Source: Anaerovibrio sp.
Lineage (GTDB): Bacteria; Bacillota; Negativicutes; Selenomonadales; Selenomonadaceae
Reading direction: 5' to 3'
Assembly: GCA_016302095.1 (NCBI GenBank)
Contig: JAEDOE010000003.1
Coordinates: 1-17,357, forward strand
DNA length: 17,357 nt
Below the pieces are notes generated by a model that ran no database searches, had not been told where the DNA came from, and was given only the letters and a program-made list of their open reading frames with translations. This document shows positions 7,358 to 15,526 of the stretch, piece by piece. Position numbers and translations under genes: made by a program. How positions within the stretch are numbered: position 1 is the first letter of the stretch; the number at the start of each line of letters is the position of its first letter.

Positions 7358-7371
7358 GTAAGTAGTAGAAT
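7343..7371 (+). promoter_or_regulatory. Candidate promoter of the LysR gene
   Basis: TTGCTG (7343-7348) and TAGAAT (7366-7371) are 17 bases apart. Downstream, AAATATT (7383-7389) and AATATTT (7400-7406) form an inverted repeat placed where an autoregulatory LysR site could lie. Weak motif evidence. Confidence 0.35.
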
Positions 7372-7427
7372 AATGGTATAGGAAATATTAAAATATCATA
7401 ATATTTGTGTATTAGCGGGGGAACAAT

Positions 7428-8312
7428 ATGGAAATAAAGGATATGCAGGCTTTTTATGCCATTGTTGAGGAAGGAAATATCAGCCATGCGGCTATCAGGC
7501 TGAGTATTGCCCAGCCTGCCCTGAGCCGTCAGATGAAGAAGCTGGAGACCAGCCTGGGGGTGCAGCTTTTTGAGCGGGGCAGCAGGAGGATACGGCTTAC
7601 GGATGCGGGGCAGCTTTTGTATTCCAGGGTAAAGCACATCCTGGGCATGGTGGATGGCACTCTCAGGGAGATTACGGATATCGGCTCCGGGGTGGCAGGC
7701 ACTATCAAGCTGGGGACTGTTACCAGCTCCGGTGCCATGCTGATTCCGCAGCTGGTGGCGGATTTTCATCGTGCCTATCCTATGGTGAACTTTAATATCT
7801 GGGAGAGCGATGGCGCCCGCATTTTGGAGCTGCTGGACAGCCATATCATAGAGCTTGCCATTACCAGAACCCAGGTGGACAGCAGCACCTATGAATCCAT
7901 CGTGCTGCCGGATGAGCCGCTGGTGCTGGCTATGCACAAGGACTTGTGCTGCTGCGGTGATGATAGTGATACGATACATATTCATGAGCTGGCGGACAAG
8001 CCTCTTTTGGTGCCTCTGCGCTGGCATACCGGCTTTTTGGAGCAGTGCCAGAAGCATAAATTCGAGCCCAATATCCTGAGTGTCAGTGACAGCCAGATTC
8101 AGAATATCCTTTGGACTCAGATGGGTATCGGCATTTCCTTGGTACCGCTGTCGGCACGCAGCATGGTGAACTCTGACAAGGTTATTTTTAAGCATCTGGC
8201 AGAGTCGGAGATACATACCCACACGGTGGTAGCCTGGCTGAAAAATCGTACCTTGTCCAGCAGCTGCACGCATTTTCTCAATCTGTTCCGCAAGAAATAT
8301 GTGAAGAAATAA
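7428..8312 (+). CDS. LysR-family transcriptional regulator
   Basis: The 294-residue length is standard for the family. The N-terminal winged helix-turn-helix spans about residues 3-62, including NISHAAIRLSIAQPALSRQM, the LGVQLFER strand and RLTDAG. A linker helix leads to the two-lobed effector domain (about 90-290), which begins GTIKLGTVTSSGAMLIPQLV. The start is an ATG 9 bases after GGGGGA. LysR proteins usually control a divergent neighbour, but here the upstream gene runs in the same direction behind terminators and the downstream gene is a response regulator, so the target cannot be read from context. The effector is unknown. A stretch with CCCG (about residues 167-170) has three adjacent cysteines, unusual for the family but possibly incidental. 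No clear terminator follows. Confidence 0.95.
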   Translation: MEIKDMQAFYAIVEEGNISHAAIRLSIAQPALSRQMKKLETSLGVQLFERGSRRIRLTDAGQLLYSRVKHILGMVDGTLREITDIGSGVAGTIKLGTVTSSGAMLIPQLVADFHRAYPMVNFNIWESDGARILELLDSHIIELAITRTQVDSSTYESIVLPDEPLVLAMHKDLCCCGDDSDTIHIHELADKPLLVPLRWHTGFLEQCQKHKFEPNILSVSDSQIQNILWTQMGIGISLVPLSARSMVNSDKVIFKHLAESEIHTHTVVAWLKNRTLSSSCTHFLNLFRKKYVKK

Positions 8313-8433
8313 TTAGTTGTGGCACAATAAATGCATTGACACATAAAATGCCGGACTGATGCATAAAATAACAGATAATGCAATAATAATAATAAATTCA
8401 TCAATGAATGGCTAAAGAAATGAGCGTGAAGAT

Positions 8434-9135
8434 ATGAAGGGGCGCAAGGTACTGATTGTTGAGGATGAGAGGCGGATTGCCCGCTTTTTGCAGATGGAGC
8501 TGGAGCATGAGGGCTGCATTACGGCTTTGGAGGATAATGGCAGCCATGCCTGTGAGCGGCTGGCACAGGAGGAATATGATATTGTCCTGCTGGATGTGAT
8601 GCTGCCGGGCATGGATGGTTTTTCCGTCTGCCGCAAGGTGCGGGAGTTTTCCCAGGTGCCGATTATTATGCTGACTGCCCGGGATGATATTGAGGACAAG
8701 GTGCAGGGGCTGGATATTGGTGCGGATGATTATATTACCAAGCCTTTTGCTGTGCCGGAGCTTCTGGCAAGGATGCGGGTGGTGCTGCGCAGGCAGGCGG
8801 CTGCCTCCGGCGGTGAGGCCGGGCAGGACAGCGGCGAGGAAGTCTTGTCCATCAAGAGCCTGTCCATGTATATTGCCAGGCATGAGGTCATGGTAGGAAA
8901 GGTGCCTGTGGAGCTGACCAAAAAGGAATATGACCTTTTGGAATACATGCTGCGCAACAAGCGCACCGTGCTGAGCCGCGACCAGATTTTGTCCAATGTG
9001 TGGGGCTATGACTACATGGGGGATACCAATGTGGTGGATGTCTATATCCGCTATCTCCGGCAGAAGCTGGATGACAAATTTGGCGAGAAGTATATTCATA
9101 CCATGCGGGGGGTAGGTTATGTTATCAAAGAGTAG
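8434..9135 (+). CDS. OmpR/PhoB-family response regulator
   Basis: The 233-residue protein has a receiver domain (about 4-118) with acidic pocket Glu10-Asp11, phosphoacceptor Asp54 in VLLDVMLPGMDG, Thr81 and Lys103 in TKPF. It is followed by a winged-helix DNA-binding domain (about 135-231) with ELTKKEYDLLEYM and the recognition region NVVDVYIRYLRQKLD. It acts as the cytoplasmic output of the two-component system with the kinase that follows; the stop overlaps that start by 17 bases, implying translational coupling. It resembles ArlR-like regulators, but the regulon is unknown. The ribosome site before ATG 8434 is weak (GTGAAG). Upstream, 8336-8341 reads TTGACA, and CATAAAAT is repeated at 8342 and 8362, a possible promoter with a self-binding site. 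Confidence 0.95.
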   Translation: MKGRKVLIVEDERRIARFLQMELEHEGCITALEDNGSHACERLAQEEYDIVLLDVMLPGMDGFSVCRKVREFSQVPIIMLTARDDIEDKVQGLDIGADDYITKPFAVPELLARMRVVLRRQAAASGGEAGQDSGEEVLSIKSLSMYIARHEVMVGKVPVELTKKEYDLLEYMLRNKRTVLSRDQILSNVWGYDYMGDTNVVDVYIRYLRQKLDDKFGEKYIHTMRGVGYVIKE

Positions 9136-10843
9136 CCGCCTGCGCTTTTTGCACAGGTTGCGGCTTTTGCGCCTGTCCCGGATGCCCAGGATGCGGATTT
9201 CCGTTAAGCTGACACTGGTGTATGCGGTGCTGATGGTGGTGCTGCTTTTTGCCACCTGCGCCTTTACGGCAGTGGGTATTTATTATACCCAGTATCATCA
9301 GGTGGAAAGGGAGCTATCCTTCAGCATTTTTGATGCGCTGCATCAGCTAAGGAATCAGTTTGGCAGCGTGGAGGAGCATGTGACGGAAACACTGCCTGTG
9401 CCGCCTCATTTCAAGAAGGAGGATGGTGAAAAGGCGAAGCGCGTCTATATGCAGCATGACAGCATCAAGCAGGATGCGCTATTTGCCCAGCCAGCAGGCG
9501 AGGCTGCACAATACGCCAGCGGCAAGGTGATTATCAGCCGCAGTGATATCCGGCAGAATATGGCGGAAAACATGACTTTCGGCATGGTGCCGGGAGTTTT
9601 TTTGAAGATAACCGATGAGGGTGGCGATGTGGTGTATGACAGCGATGTGTATTCGCCGTCCCTTGCCAGGCTCCGGGAGCATATCAGGGAGCAGCCGCCC
9701 CTGTGGGCGAATCCCAACTTCCAGGTGGTGGAAATCGGCAATTTTGTGATTTATTATAAGGAAGTGCCGGTGGCTATCAACGGGGATACCTATAGCCTGC
9801 ATTTTTTCAGGACGATTACTACGGAGACCAGGCTCCTGGGGCTCATTCAGCAGATTTTGCTGGTGGAAATGGTGCTGGGGCTGGTGCTGGCGCTGTTTCT
9901 GGGGTATTTTGTCAGCCAGCGGCTGCTGCAGCCTATCCGCAGCATGACGGACACGGTGAAGTCGATTGAAGTCAGCGACCTGGGAACCAGGCTGGAGGTA
10001 TCCGACACCAAGGATGAGCTTTCGGAGCTGGCGGTGACCTTTAACCGCATGCTGGAGCGCCTTCAGCAGGGATTTGACCAGCAGCAGCGGTTCGTGTCGG
10101 ATGCCTCCCATGAGCTGCGCACGCCTGTGACGGTGATAAAGGGCTATGCGGATATGCTGAGCCGCTGGGGCAGGCATGACGAGGAAACCTTGCAGGAGGG
10201 GCTGGAAGCCATAGGCTCCGAGGCGGAGAACATGCAGGAGCTGATTGAAAAGCTTTTGTTCCTAGCCCGTGCCGACCAGAAACGGCAGATTCTGCATAAG
10301 GAGCTTCTGGATATGCAGGCACTGGTGGGAGATGTGTTCAGGAAGATGCAGATGGCAGTTGACAGCCACCATTTGCAGCTTTTGGCAAATGAGCCTGCCA
10401 TGGTGCTGGCTGACAAGGTGACAATGCGGCAGATGCTGCGGATTTTTCTGGAAAATGCGGTGAAGTATACTCCGGCAGGGGGCGTTATCCGCCTTTCTTC
10501 CCGCTGTAGTCCTGATGATGAGGGATATATTGAGCTGGTGATTGAGGATACGGGCATCGGCATTGCTGAGGAGGAGCAGGAGAAGATTTTCCAGCGGTTT
10601 TACCGGGTGGACAGCTCCCGTACCAAGGAGGCGGGCCAGCCGGGAGGTACGGGGTTAGGGCTGTCCATTGTCAAGTGGATTGCCGACCAGCACGGGATAA
10701 AAATCCGGGTGGAGAGCCAGCCGGGGACAGGTACCAGGTTTACCCTCCTGATTCCCCTTGCGGCTTCTGTTGCCCCTTTCTATTCTGATGAGAATAGAAA
10801 GGGGCTGAAAGCTTCCATTGCACAGATGGAAGGGAATAAATAA
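9119..10843 (+). CDS. Membrane-bound sensor histidine kinase
   Basis: The 574-residue protein has a basic N-terminus, a transmembrane helix at about 29-52, an extracytoplasmic sensor region of about 190 residues, a second helix at about 244-263, a HAMP domain (about 264-318), a HisKA domain with His331 in SDASHELRTP, and a HATPase domain with N box (about 442-450), DTGIGI (477-482) and GGTGLGLSIV (509-518). It should autophosphorylate on His331 and pass phosphate to the upstream regulator, which it overlaps. The architecture is ArlS-like; the stimulus is unknown. ATG 9119 is taken because it lies in the overlap; an internal start at Met22 or Met25 is possible. The last ~27 residues after the HATPase are encoded partly by a perfect 14-bp DNA hairpin (10773-10804). 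Confidence 0.94.
   Translation: MLSKSSRLRFLHRLRLLRLSRMPRMRISVKLTLVYAVLMVVLLFATCAFTAVGIYYTQYHQVERELSFSIFDALHQLRNQFGSVEEHVTETLPVPPHFKKEDGEKAKRVYMQHDSIKQDALFAQPAGEAAQYASGKVIISRSDIRQNMAENMTFGMVPGVFLKITDEGGDVVYDSDVYSPSLARLREHIREQPPLWANPNFQVVEIGNFVIYYKEVPVAINGDTYSLHFFRTITTETRLLGLIQQILLVEMVLGLVLALFLGYFVSQRLLQPIRSMTDTVKSIEVSDLGTRLEVSDTKDELSELAVTFNRMLERLQQGFDQQQRFVSDASHELRTPVTVIKGYADMLSRWGRHDEETLQEGLEAIGSEAENMQELIEKLLFLARADQKRQILHKELLDMQALVGDVFRKMQMAVDSHHLQLLANEPAMVLADKVTMRQMLRIFLENAVKYTPAGGVIRLSSRCSPDDEGYIELVIEDTGIGIAEEEQEKIFQRFYRVDSSRTKEAGQPGGTGLGLSIVKWIADQHGIKIRVESQPGTGTRFTLLIPLAASVAPFYSDENRKGLKASIAQMEGNK
10773..10804. repeat. Perfect inverted repeat inside the kinase 3' end
   Basis: CCCCTTTCTATTCT and AGAATAGAAAGGGG flank a 4-base loop (GATG). 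The stem lies in frame within the coding sequence, 39 bases before the stop codon, and has no T-tract after it, so it is not a standard terminator. Confidence 0.9.
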
Positions 10844-10855
10844 ACTTGCATAATA

Positions 10856-10905
10856 AAAATTCGTACCGGGTGCAGTGCTTTGCAACTGGTACGAATTTTG
10901 TTTTT
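10856..10905. terminator. Bidirectional intrinsic terminator between convergent genes
   Basis: AAAATTCGTACC (10856-10867) pairs with GGTACGAATTTT (10888-10899), with an inner TGCA/TGCA pairing. TTTTT follows on the plus strand, and on the minus strand the stem runs into TTTTTATT, so it can end both the kinase transcript and the convergent hybrid-kinase transcript. Confidence 0.88.
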
Positions 10906-10936
10906 GTCAGGTTAGAAGTGCCACATGCCCACGACC

Positions 10937-13900
10937 TCAGCAGAACCTTGCAATCTCCGTATACAGCTTATCAGGATTTATCGGCTTGCTCACATGGCTA
11001 TTCATCCCATGCTCAAGACACTTCTTGATATCCTCCTCATAAGCATCCGCAGTCATGGCGATAATAGGAATCGTCGCTCCATCATGATGATGGGAACGGC
11101 GTATCTTATCCGTAGCCTGATACCCGTTCATAATAGGCATGCGTATATCCATCAGTATCAGCTGATATGTCCCTTCCGGCGCACTCTCAAAAGTATTAAC
11201 CGCTTCCACGCCATTATTGGCAACATCCAAGGCAGCTCCTTTGCTTTGCAGCAGCATGGCAGCGATCTCCTGATTGAGAAGATTATCCTCTGCCAGCAGC
11301 ACATGGAGATGCTTAAAGTCAAATTCCTTTACATCCTTGCACCAGTTTTCCTCAGCCTCAAGGCTTTCCTCCAGCAGGATGTGCAGCTCAAAGGTAGTCC
11401 CCTTGCCCAGCTGGCTCTCCACGGAGATGGTGCCGCCCAGCATGTCGATATACTTCTTCACGATGGAAAGCCCCAGCCCGGTGCCATTGGGATTCTGCAC
11501 CTCCTGGGATTCCTCCTGGGAGAAGGCATCATAAAGCTTTGGCAGGAACTTGGCACTCATGCCGATGCCGGTATCCGCAACAATAAATTTCACCCATTTC
11601 TGGTTTGGCGATTTTACCTGGGCGATTTCACTCTCGGTCATGCTGTCTGCCTCCAGCAGGCTGGCACTAAACATGATAGAGCCTCCCGGCTTGGTAAACT
11701 TCACCGCATTGCTCAGAAGGTTCAAAAGGATTTCCTGCAGCTTCAGCTTGTCAGAGATGATATTGCGCGGCAGCCTGTCATCCGTCATGTCAATATCCAG
11801 CCGTATCTGCCGTTCCGATGCCGCCATGGATACGCTGGTGAGGATTTCGTCTATCATGTCCCTGGCAGCAATCCACTCTCGGCTTATCTTCACCTTGCCG
11901 CTCTCAATGCGCGTAAGATTCAGGGTATCGTTAATAAGGGACAGCAGCAGCTCCCCGGAATGCTTGATTTTTTTCAGATACTCCGTCCTCTGGTCCTCAT
12001 CCTCCGTATTCAGGGCAAAATTGGTAAAGGAAAGAATCCCGTTCAGCGGCGTGCGCATATCATGGCTGATGCCGGACAGGAAGATGGACTTGGATTCATT
12101 TGCCTTGTCCGCCTCCATGATAGCCTGCTCCAGCTCCTCCAGATGGCGGCGTTCCGCCAGGTACTGCCTGGTGATATCGCTCTGGATGATAAAGATGCTG
12201 GTCCTGGTCTTGTCCAGATAAAATGCCTGCAGCCTCTTGCGGCAGTCCTCTCCCGTATCGCTGCGGAAGTCGTAGGAGATATCATACATGGAAAGGTGGT
12301 CCAGCTTGTCTACGATGCAGTCCAGGGACATCTGGCTGAAAAGCTCCTCAGCCTTTGCCTTTTCCGGGTAGGCCTCCAGGATGGAGCGGTACAATTCCTC
12401 GTCATAAAACAGGGGGTTGTCAGGGGTATTCTCAATCACGCCTGTTTCCTTGCTGAAAAAGGTCATGGTGCCCGTAAGGTTGTTGACAATAGCCACCTTG
12501 GTATAGCCCAGCTCCGTCAGCTTGTCGGAAATAATATAGTTGATGAATTTGTTGGTAATATCATAGAAATAGACAAAACACTCGATGTGGCCCGTTTTGC
12601 CGGTAAAAATGCTCACGTTGCATTCCACCATAATCGGGGACAGGTCATCGCAGTGGCGCCGGTACTCGATGCTGAAATCCCTGTCCTTGGTCACATATCT
12701 GTGTACAAGGCTGTCAAGGCTCATCTCCTTGGCAACCATTTCCTTCTCCTCAGGGGAGATGACCAGGTTCCGCAGCACTTCCATGGAGGCGGTGTAGCTC
12801 ATGCCGGTACAAAGCTTCAGGGCGTGGGGGGAGTTTGCCACATAGTCCAGCAGGGTGTTGTCTATCAGGTCTAAATGGCACTTGGACAAAAGGTTGGTGT
12901 TGACGGCGGTGTGCAGCATCTGCAGCTCCTTGTCATACTGCTGCTGACGGAGCTTTTCTGCCGTGATGTCCATGCCTACGCCGTAGGCATCAGTAGGGGT
13001 GTCATTGCTGTCACTTTGGGGCAGGGTATAGATAAGCCGCTCCCAGTGAGGCGGCTGTCCCGGGAACTGCTTGAACTTCACATCGCAAGTGGCGGATTTG
13101 CCAGCCATGACAGCCTGGTTCATGCGGCGGAAGTCCTCCAGGCTTTCTGCTGCAAGATTGTGCTCAAAGCTCTTTGGGGCGCCAAAAAGCTTCTGGGGCA
13201 GGGCATGTTTCTGCTGGATATGGGCGGATACCTTGTTTTCCATGAACTCCATGACGCCGTTGACCATATCGTAGTGCCATACCACCAGCCCGGCGCCGCT
13301 GGCAACCTCATGGTATGCCTTCTGGGATTCGGCCAGGGCCTGCTCGCTGCGCTTCTCGGCGTTGATATCCGTCAGCACCATGTACACCAGGGCGGTGTTC
13401 TCATCATGCTGCACATACTTTACTCTTGCCTGCAGCCAGATAAAATTCTGCATGCCCTTCGGGTAAAAGCGGCAGTTGCAGGTTACGGAGGGAGCACCCT
13501 CGGCCATTTTTTTCATGGCATAGGAAATCTGCCATGCATCCTCAGGATGCAGGCAGGATTTGATGGCGGATTCCGCATTGTTTGATTTGGCCATGTCTTC
13601 TTCAGTTAGGTTCAGCATTTCCAGCAGGGCAGGATTCGCCTGTATCAGCTGGTAGGACTGGCTGCCTGTATGCCACTGGTACACGCAGATGCCGGAAGGC
13701 ACATTGAAGAGAATTTCCCTCAGCTGGCTGATCATGTCCTGCTGGGCACGTTTTTCGGTGATGTCCTCAATGGTGCCGATGATGCCTACAACTTCATCGC
13801 CGATGATCAGCGGCGCCTTGCTGACGATAACATCCCTGGCTCTGCCGCTGGCATCCGGCAGCTTGCCGGTGACATGCTTTTCCGTTTTGCCTGCGAGAAT

Positions 13901-14128
13901 TTCGGCATCATCAACCAGGGGAGGATACTGGGAGGTTACAGCACCCAGCTCCTCCACCGTATGGCCGATGAGCTCGTCCAGGGTGAGTCCCATAAAATCC
14001 AGCTGTGCCTTGTTGGCTCCCATAAAACGGGAATCCATGTCCTTCCAGAAGATGTTGACACCGGCACTGTCCAGAATTTTTTGGTAAAGATTATTCAGCT
14101 GCAGGTCAGATGGGTTGAATTTGTCCAT
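10937..14128 (-). CDS. Soluble multi-PAS hybrid sensor histidine kinase/response regulator
   Basis: The 1063-residue protein has no signal peptide or membrane helix. Five successive PAS-like modules can be read from their closing DIT-type motifs at about residues 122, 254, 387, 523 and 651. Then come a HisKA domain with His689 in SGISHDMRTPLNG, a HATPase domain with N box near 807, DTGIGM (852-857) and GTGLGLSIV (882-890), and a C-terminal receiver (about 938-1058) with Glu947-Asp948, Asp994, Thr1026 and Lys1048. It senses cytoplasmic cues, perhaps redox or small molecules, and relays phosphate internally. No HPt domain or output regulator is fused or adjacent, so the next relay partner must lie elsewhere. 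The start ATG follows GAGG by about 9 bases. It lies 48 bases behind the cupin gene with no terminator between, so co-transcription is likely. Confidence 0.95.
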   Translation of the reverse strand: MDKFNPSDLQLNNLYQKILDSAGVNIFWKDMDSRFMGANKAQLDFMGLTLDELIGHTVEELGAVTSQYPPLVDDAEILAGKTEKHVTGKLPDASGRARDVIVSKAPLIIGDEVVGIIGTIEDITEKRAQQDMISQLREILFNVPSGICVYQWHTGSQSYQLIQANPALLEMLNLTEEDMAKSNNAESAIKSCLHPEDAWQISYAMKKMAEGAPSVTCNCRFYPKGMQNFIWLQARVKYVQHDENTALVYMVLTDINAEKRSEQALAESQKAYHEVASGAGLVVWHYDMVNGVMEFMENKVSAHIQQKHALPQKLFGAPKSFEHNLAAESLEDFRRMNQAVMAGKSATCDVKFKQFPGQPPHWERLIYTLPQSDSNDTPTDAYGVGMDITAEKLRQQQYDKELQMLHTAVNTNLLSKCHLDLIDNTLLDYVANSPHALKLCTGMSYTASMEVLRNLVISPEEKEMVAKEMSLDSLVHRYVTKDRDFSIEYRRHCDDLSPIMVECNVSIFTGKTGHIECFVYFYDITNKFINYIISDKLTELGYTKVAIVNNLTGTMTFFSKETGVIENTPDNPLFYDEELYRSILEAYPEKAKAEELFSQMSLDCIVDKLDHLSMYDISYDFRSDTGEDCRKRLQAFYLDKTRTSIFIIQSDITRQYLAERRHLEELEQAIMEADKANESKSIFLSGISHDMRTPLNGILSFTNFALNTEDEDQRTEYLKKIKHSGELLLSLINDTLNLTRIESGKVKISREWIAARDMIDEILTSVSMAASERQIRLDIDMTDDRLPRNIISDKLKLQEILLNLLSNAVKFTKPGGSIMFSASLLEADSMTESEIAQVKSPNQKWVKFIVADTGIGMSAKFLPKLYDAFSQEESQEVQNPNGTGLGLSIVKKYIDMLGGTISVESQLGKGTTFELHILLEESLEAEENWCKDVKEFDFKHLHVLLAEDNLLNQEIAAMLLQSKGAALDVANNGVEAVNTFESAPEGTYQLILMDIRMPIMNGYQATDKIRRSHHHDGATIPIIAMTADAYEEDIKKCLEHGMNSHVSKPINPDKLYTEIARFC

Positions 14129-14176
14129 GCAATATACCTCGTAAGTTTTACTTGTACGCTATGCCCTGCGGGAGTA

Positions 14177-14518
14177 TCAGAGGCTCTTGGTAATCAGGGC
14201 TATGAATACCAGGTCCTCAGTGCCGCAGTTTTCGATGCTGTGCCCCTCCCCGTCCGGGCAGAAGGTGGTGGTTCCCGCACCGATTTTCATTTCCTTGCCG
14301 TTGTCGCTGTAGAGCGCCTCCCCCTGGAGGATGTGGTAGGTTTCGGTGTTGCCGTGATGCTCATGGTAGCCGATGGAGCAGCCTGCCGGGATGGTAACCC
14401 TGGCAAACATGTCGTTGCCCCCCAGCTGCTCAGCTCCGAGAATGTGGCAGATGGTGATTTCACCCTTGCCGTTTGCCTTGTTCTGTGCCTTTACTTCATT
14501 TGCAGGAATTAATGCCAT
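14177..14518 (-). CDS. Small single-domain cupin protein
   Basis: The 113-residue product is one cupin_2 barrel. Both conserved motifs match exactly: G46-X5-H52-X-H54-X4-E59-X6-G66 and G82-X5-P88-X-G90-X2-H93-X3-N97, so the metal ligands His52, His54, Glu59 and His93 are all present. The reaction or ligand cannot be told from sequence; small stand-alone cupins may be enzymes, sugar isomerases or ligand-binding proteins. I use ATG 14518 because AGGAGA lies about 8 bases upstream; an in-frame ATG at 14557 would add 13 residues but lacks a good ribosome site and lies over the promoter. The hybrid kinase follows after 48 bases, suggesting the cupin takes part in, or is controlled with, that signalling system. 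Confidence 0.9.
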   Translation of the reverse strand: MALIPANEVKAQNKANGKGEITICHILGAEQLGGNDMFARVTIPAGCSIGYHEHHGNTETYHILQGEALYSDNGKEMKIGAGTTTFCPDGEGHSIENCGTEDLVFIALITKSL

Positions 14519-14555
14519 GATAATCTCTCCTTTTAATTCTTTTCTTACATTCTCC

Positions 14556-14579
14556 ATGTATTATGGTATAATAATACAT
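14556..14579. promoter_or_regulatory. 24-bp palindrome over divergent promoters (candidate operator)
   Basis: ATGTATTAT (14556-14564) and ATAATACAT (14571-14579) are perfect 9-base arms around a 6-base centre. The element holds a plus-strand -10 box TATAAT (14567-14572) with CTTACA 17 bases upstream, and a minus-strand TATTAT with TTTACT 17 bases upstream, so it would cover promoters for both the DUF218-MATE and the cupin-kinase units. A repressor or activator site is inferred from this placement. Confidence 0.6.
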
Positions 14580-14685
14580 AATTCTACAAAAAAAGTAAAA
14601 ATCCTGCAAAGAGAATGATTTTTTAGGGAATTTTGAGTGGATTTTACCAAAATTTGATGTGCGTTGTGCTTTTGGAGGTATTTTT

Positions 14686-15441
14686 GTGATTTATCTGTTG
14701 AAATTCGGTGCCAGCTTCGTGCTGCCGCCGGGGATTTTTTTTGTCTGCTTCTGGCTTTTGGCATTTTATTTGTGGCGCAGGCGGGACGTGAGGGCTGCTG
14801 CTGCGCTTTTTTGCGTGACAGGGATTTTTTATCTCATGTCTACCCAGCTGGTGTCAGCCATGCTGATGGGCAGCCTGGAGAGTGCCTATGAGCAGCCGCC
14901 GGCCCCTGAGGGTGATGTGATTGTGATGCTGGGGGGCGGTGCTACTGCTGATACCCCCAACATGGGAGAGCTGGGCAATATCTGCGCTTCTCCTGCCAGC
15001 CGCCTGCTGGCTGCGGCGGAGCTATATAACAGGCTCCATGTGCCGGTGCTGGTGTCCGGGGGACAGGTCTATGAGGACAGCGGCCCCGAGGCGGTGATTG
15101 CCAGGCGGGAGCTGATGCGGCTGGGGGTGCCGGAGGATGATATCCTGCTGGAGCCGGAGAGCCTGAATACCAGGCAGAATGCAGTCTTCAGCGGCAGAAT
15201 AATGCGGGAGCAGGGGCTTTCCCGGCCTGTGCTGGTGACTTCTGCCTTTCACATGGAGCGGTCGGTGCTGAACTTTGAGAAGGAGGGCTTTCAGGTGACG
15301 GCTTATCCTACGGACTACCGCACCAACCGCCGTCAGGTTTTTCATTACAACAAGCTGATGCCTTCCTCTGCTGCCCTGGATGACAGCGTGATCGTCCTCC
15401 GGGAGAAGCTCCGTTACCTGGTAACCAGGTATCTGGAATAG
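14686..15441 (+). CDS. YdcF/ElyC-family (DUF218) membrane protein
   Basis: The 251-residue protein starts with two hydrophobic helices (about 5-29 and 36-60) and then carries a DUF218 domain (about 76-235): DVIVMLGGG (77-85), VLVSGG (121-126), SLNTRQNA (159-166) and LVTSAFHMERS (183-193). E. coli ElyC and SanA of this family act in envelope and peptidoglycan-precursor homeostasis; the biochemical reaction is not settled. A similar envelope role here is inferred, with the domain next to the membrane. GTG 14686 is the best start because GGAGG (14674-14678) is 7 bases upstream; the longer GTG at 14659 would place that site inside the gene. The MATE exporter follows after 85 bases without a clear terminator. 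Confidence 0.9.
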   Translation: MIYLLKFGASFVLPPGIFFVCFWLLAFYLWRRRDVRAAAALFCVTGIFYLMSTQLVSAMLMGSLESAYEQPPAPEGDVIVMLGGGATADTPNMGELGNICASPASRLLAAAELYNRLHVPVLVSGGQVYEDSGPEAVIARRELMRLGVPEDDILLEPESLNTRQNAVFSGRIMREQGLSRPVLVTSAFHMERSVLNFEKEGFQVTAYPTDYRTNRRQVFHYNKLMPSSAALDDSVIVLREKLRYLVTRYLE

Positions 15442-15526
15442 CGGGGGCAGGGGCTGATGCCTGGGGATAGGAGATATGGGGAGATAGATATTTGGATGTG
15501 GTTTGATGAAATATAGGGGGAATATG

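Noticed and set aside
7113..8273. Minus-strand open frame of 386 codons opposite the LysR gene
   Set aside because: It crosses two terminators and covers the LysR coding sequence; there is no domain or ribosome site.
10925..12874. Plus-strand open frame of 649 codons opposite the hybrid kinase
   Set aside because: It lies wholly antisense to a protein with clear PAS, HisKA, HATPase and receiver motifs, has no ribosome site or recognisable domain, and its composition is that of a complementary-strand shadow.
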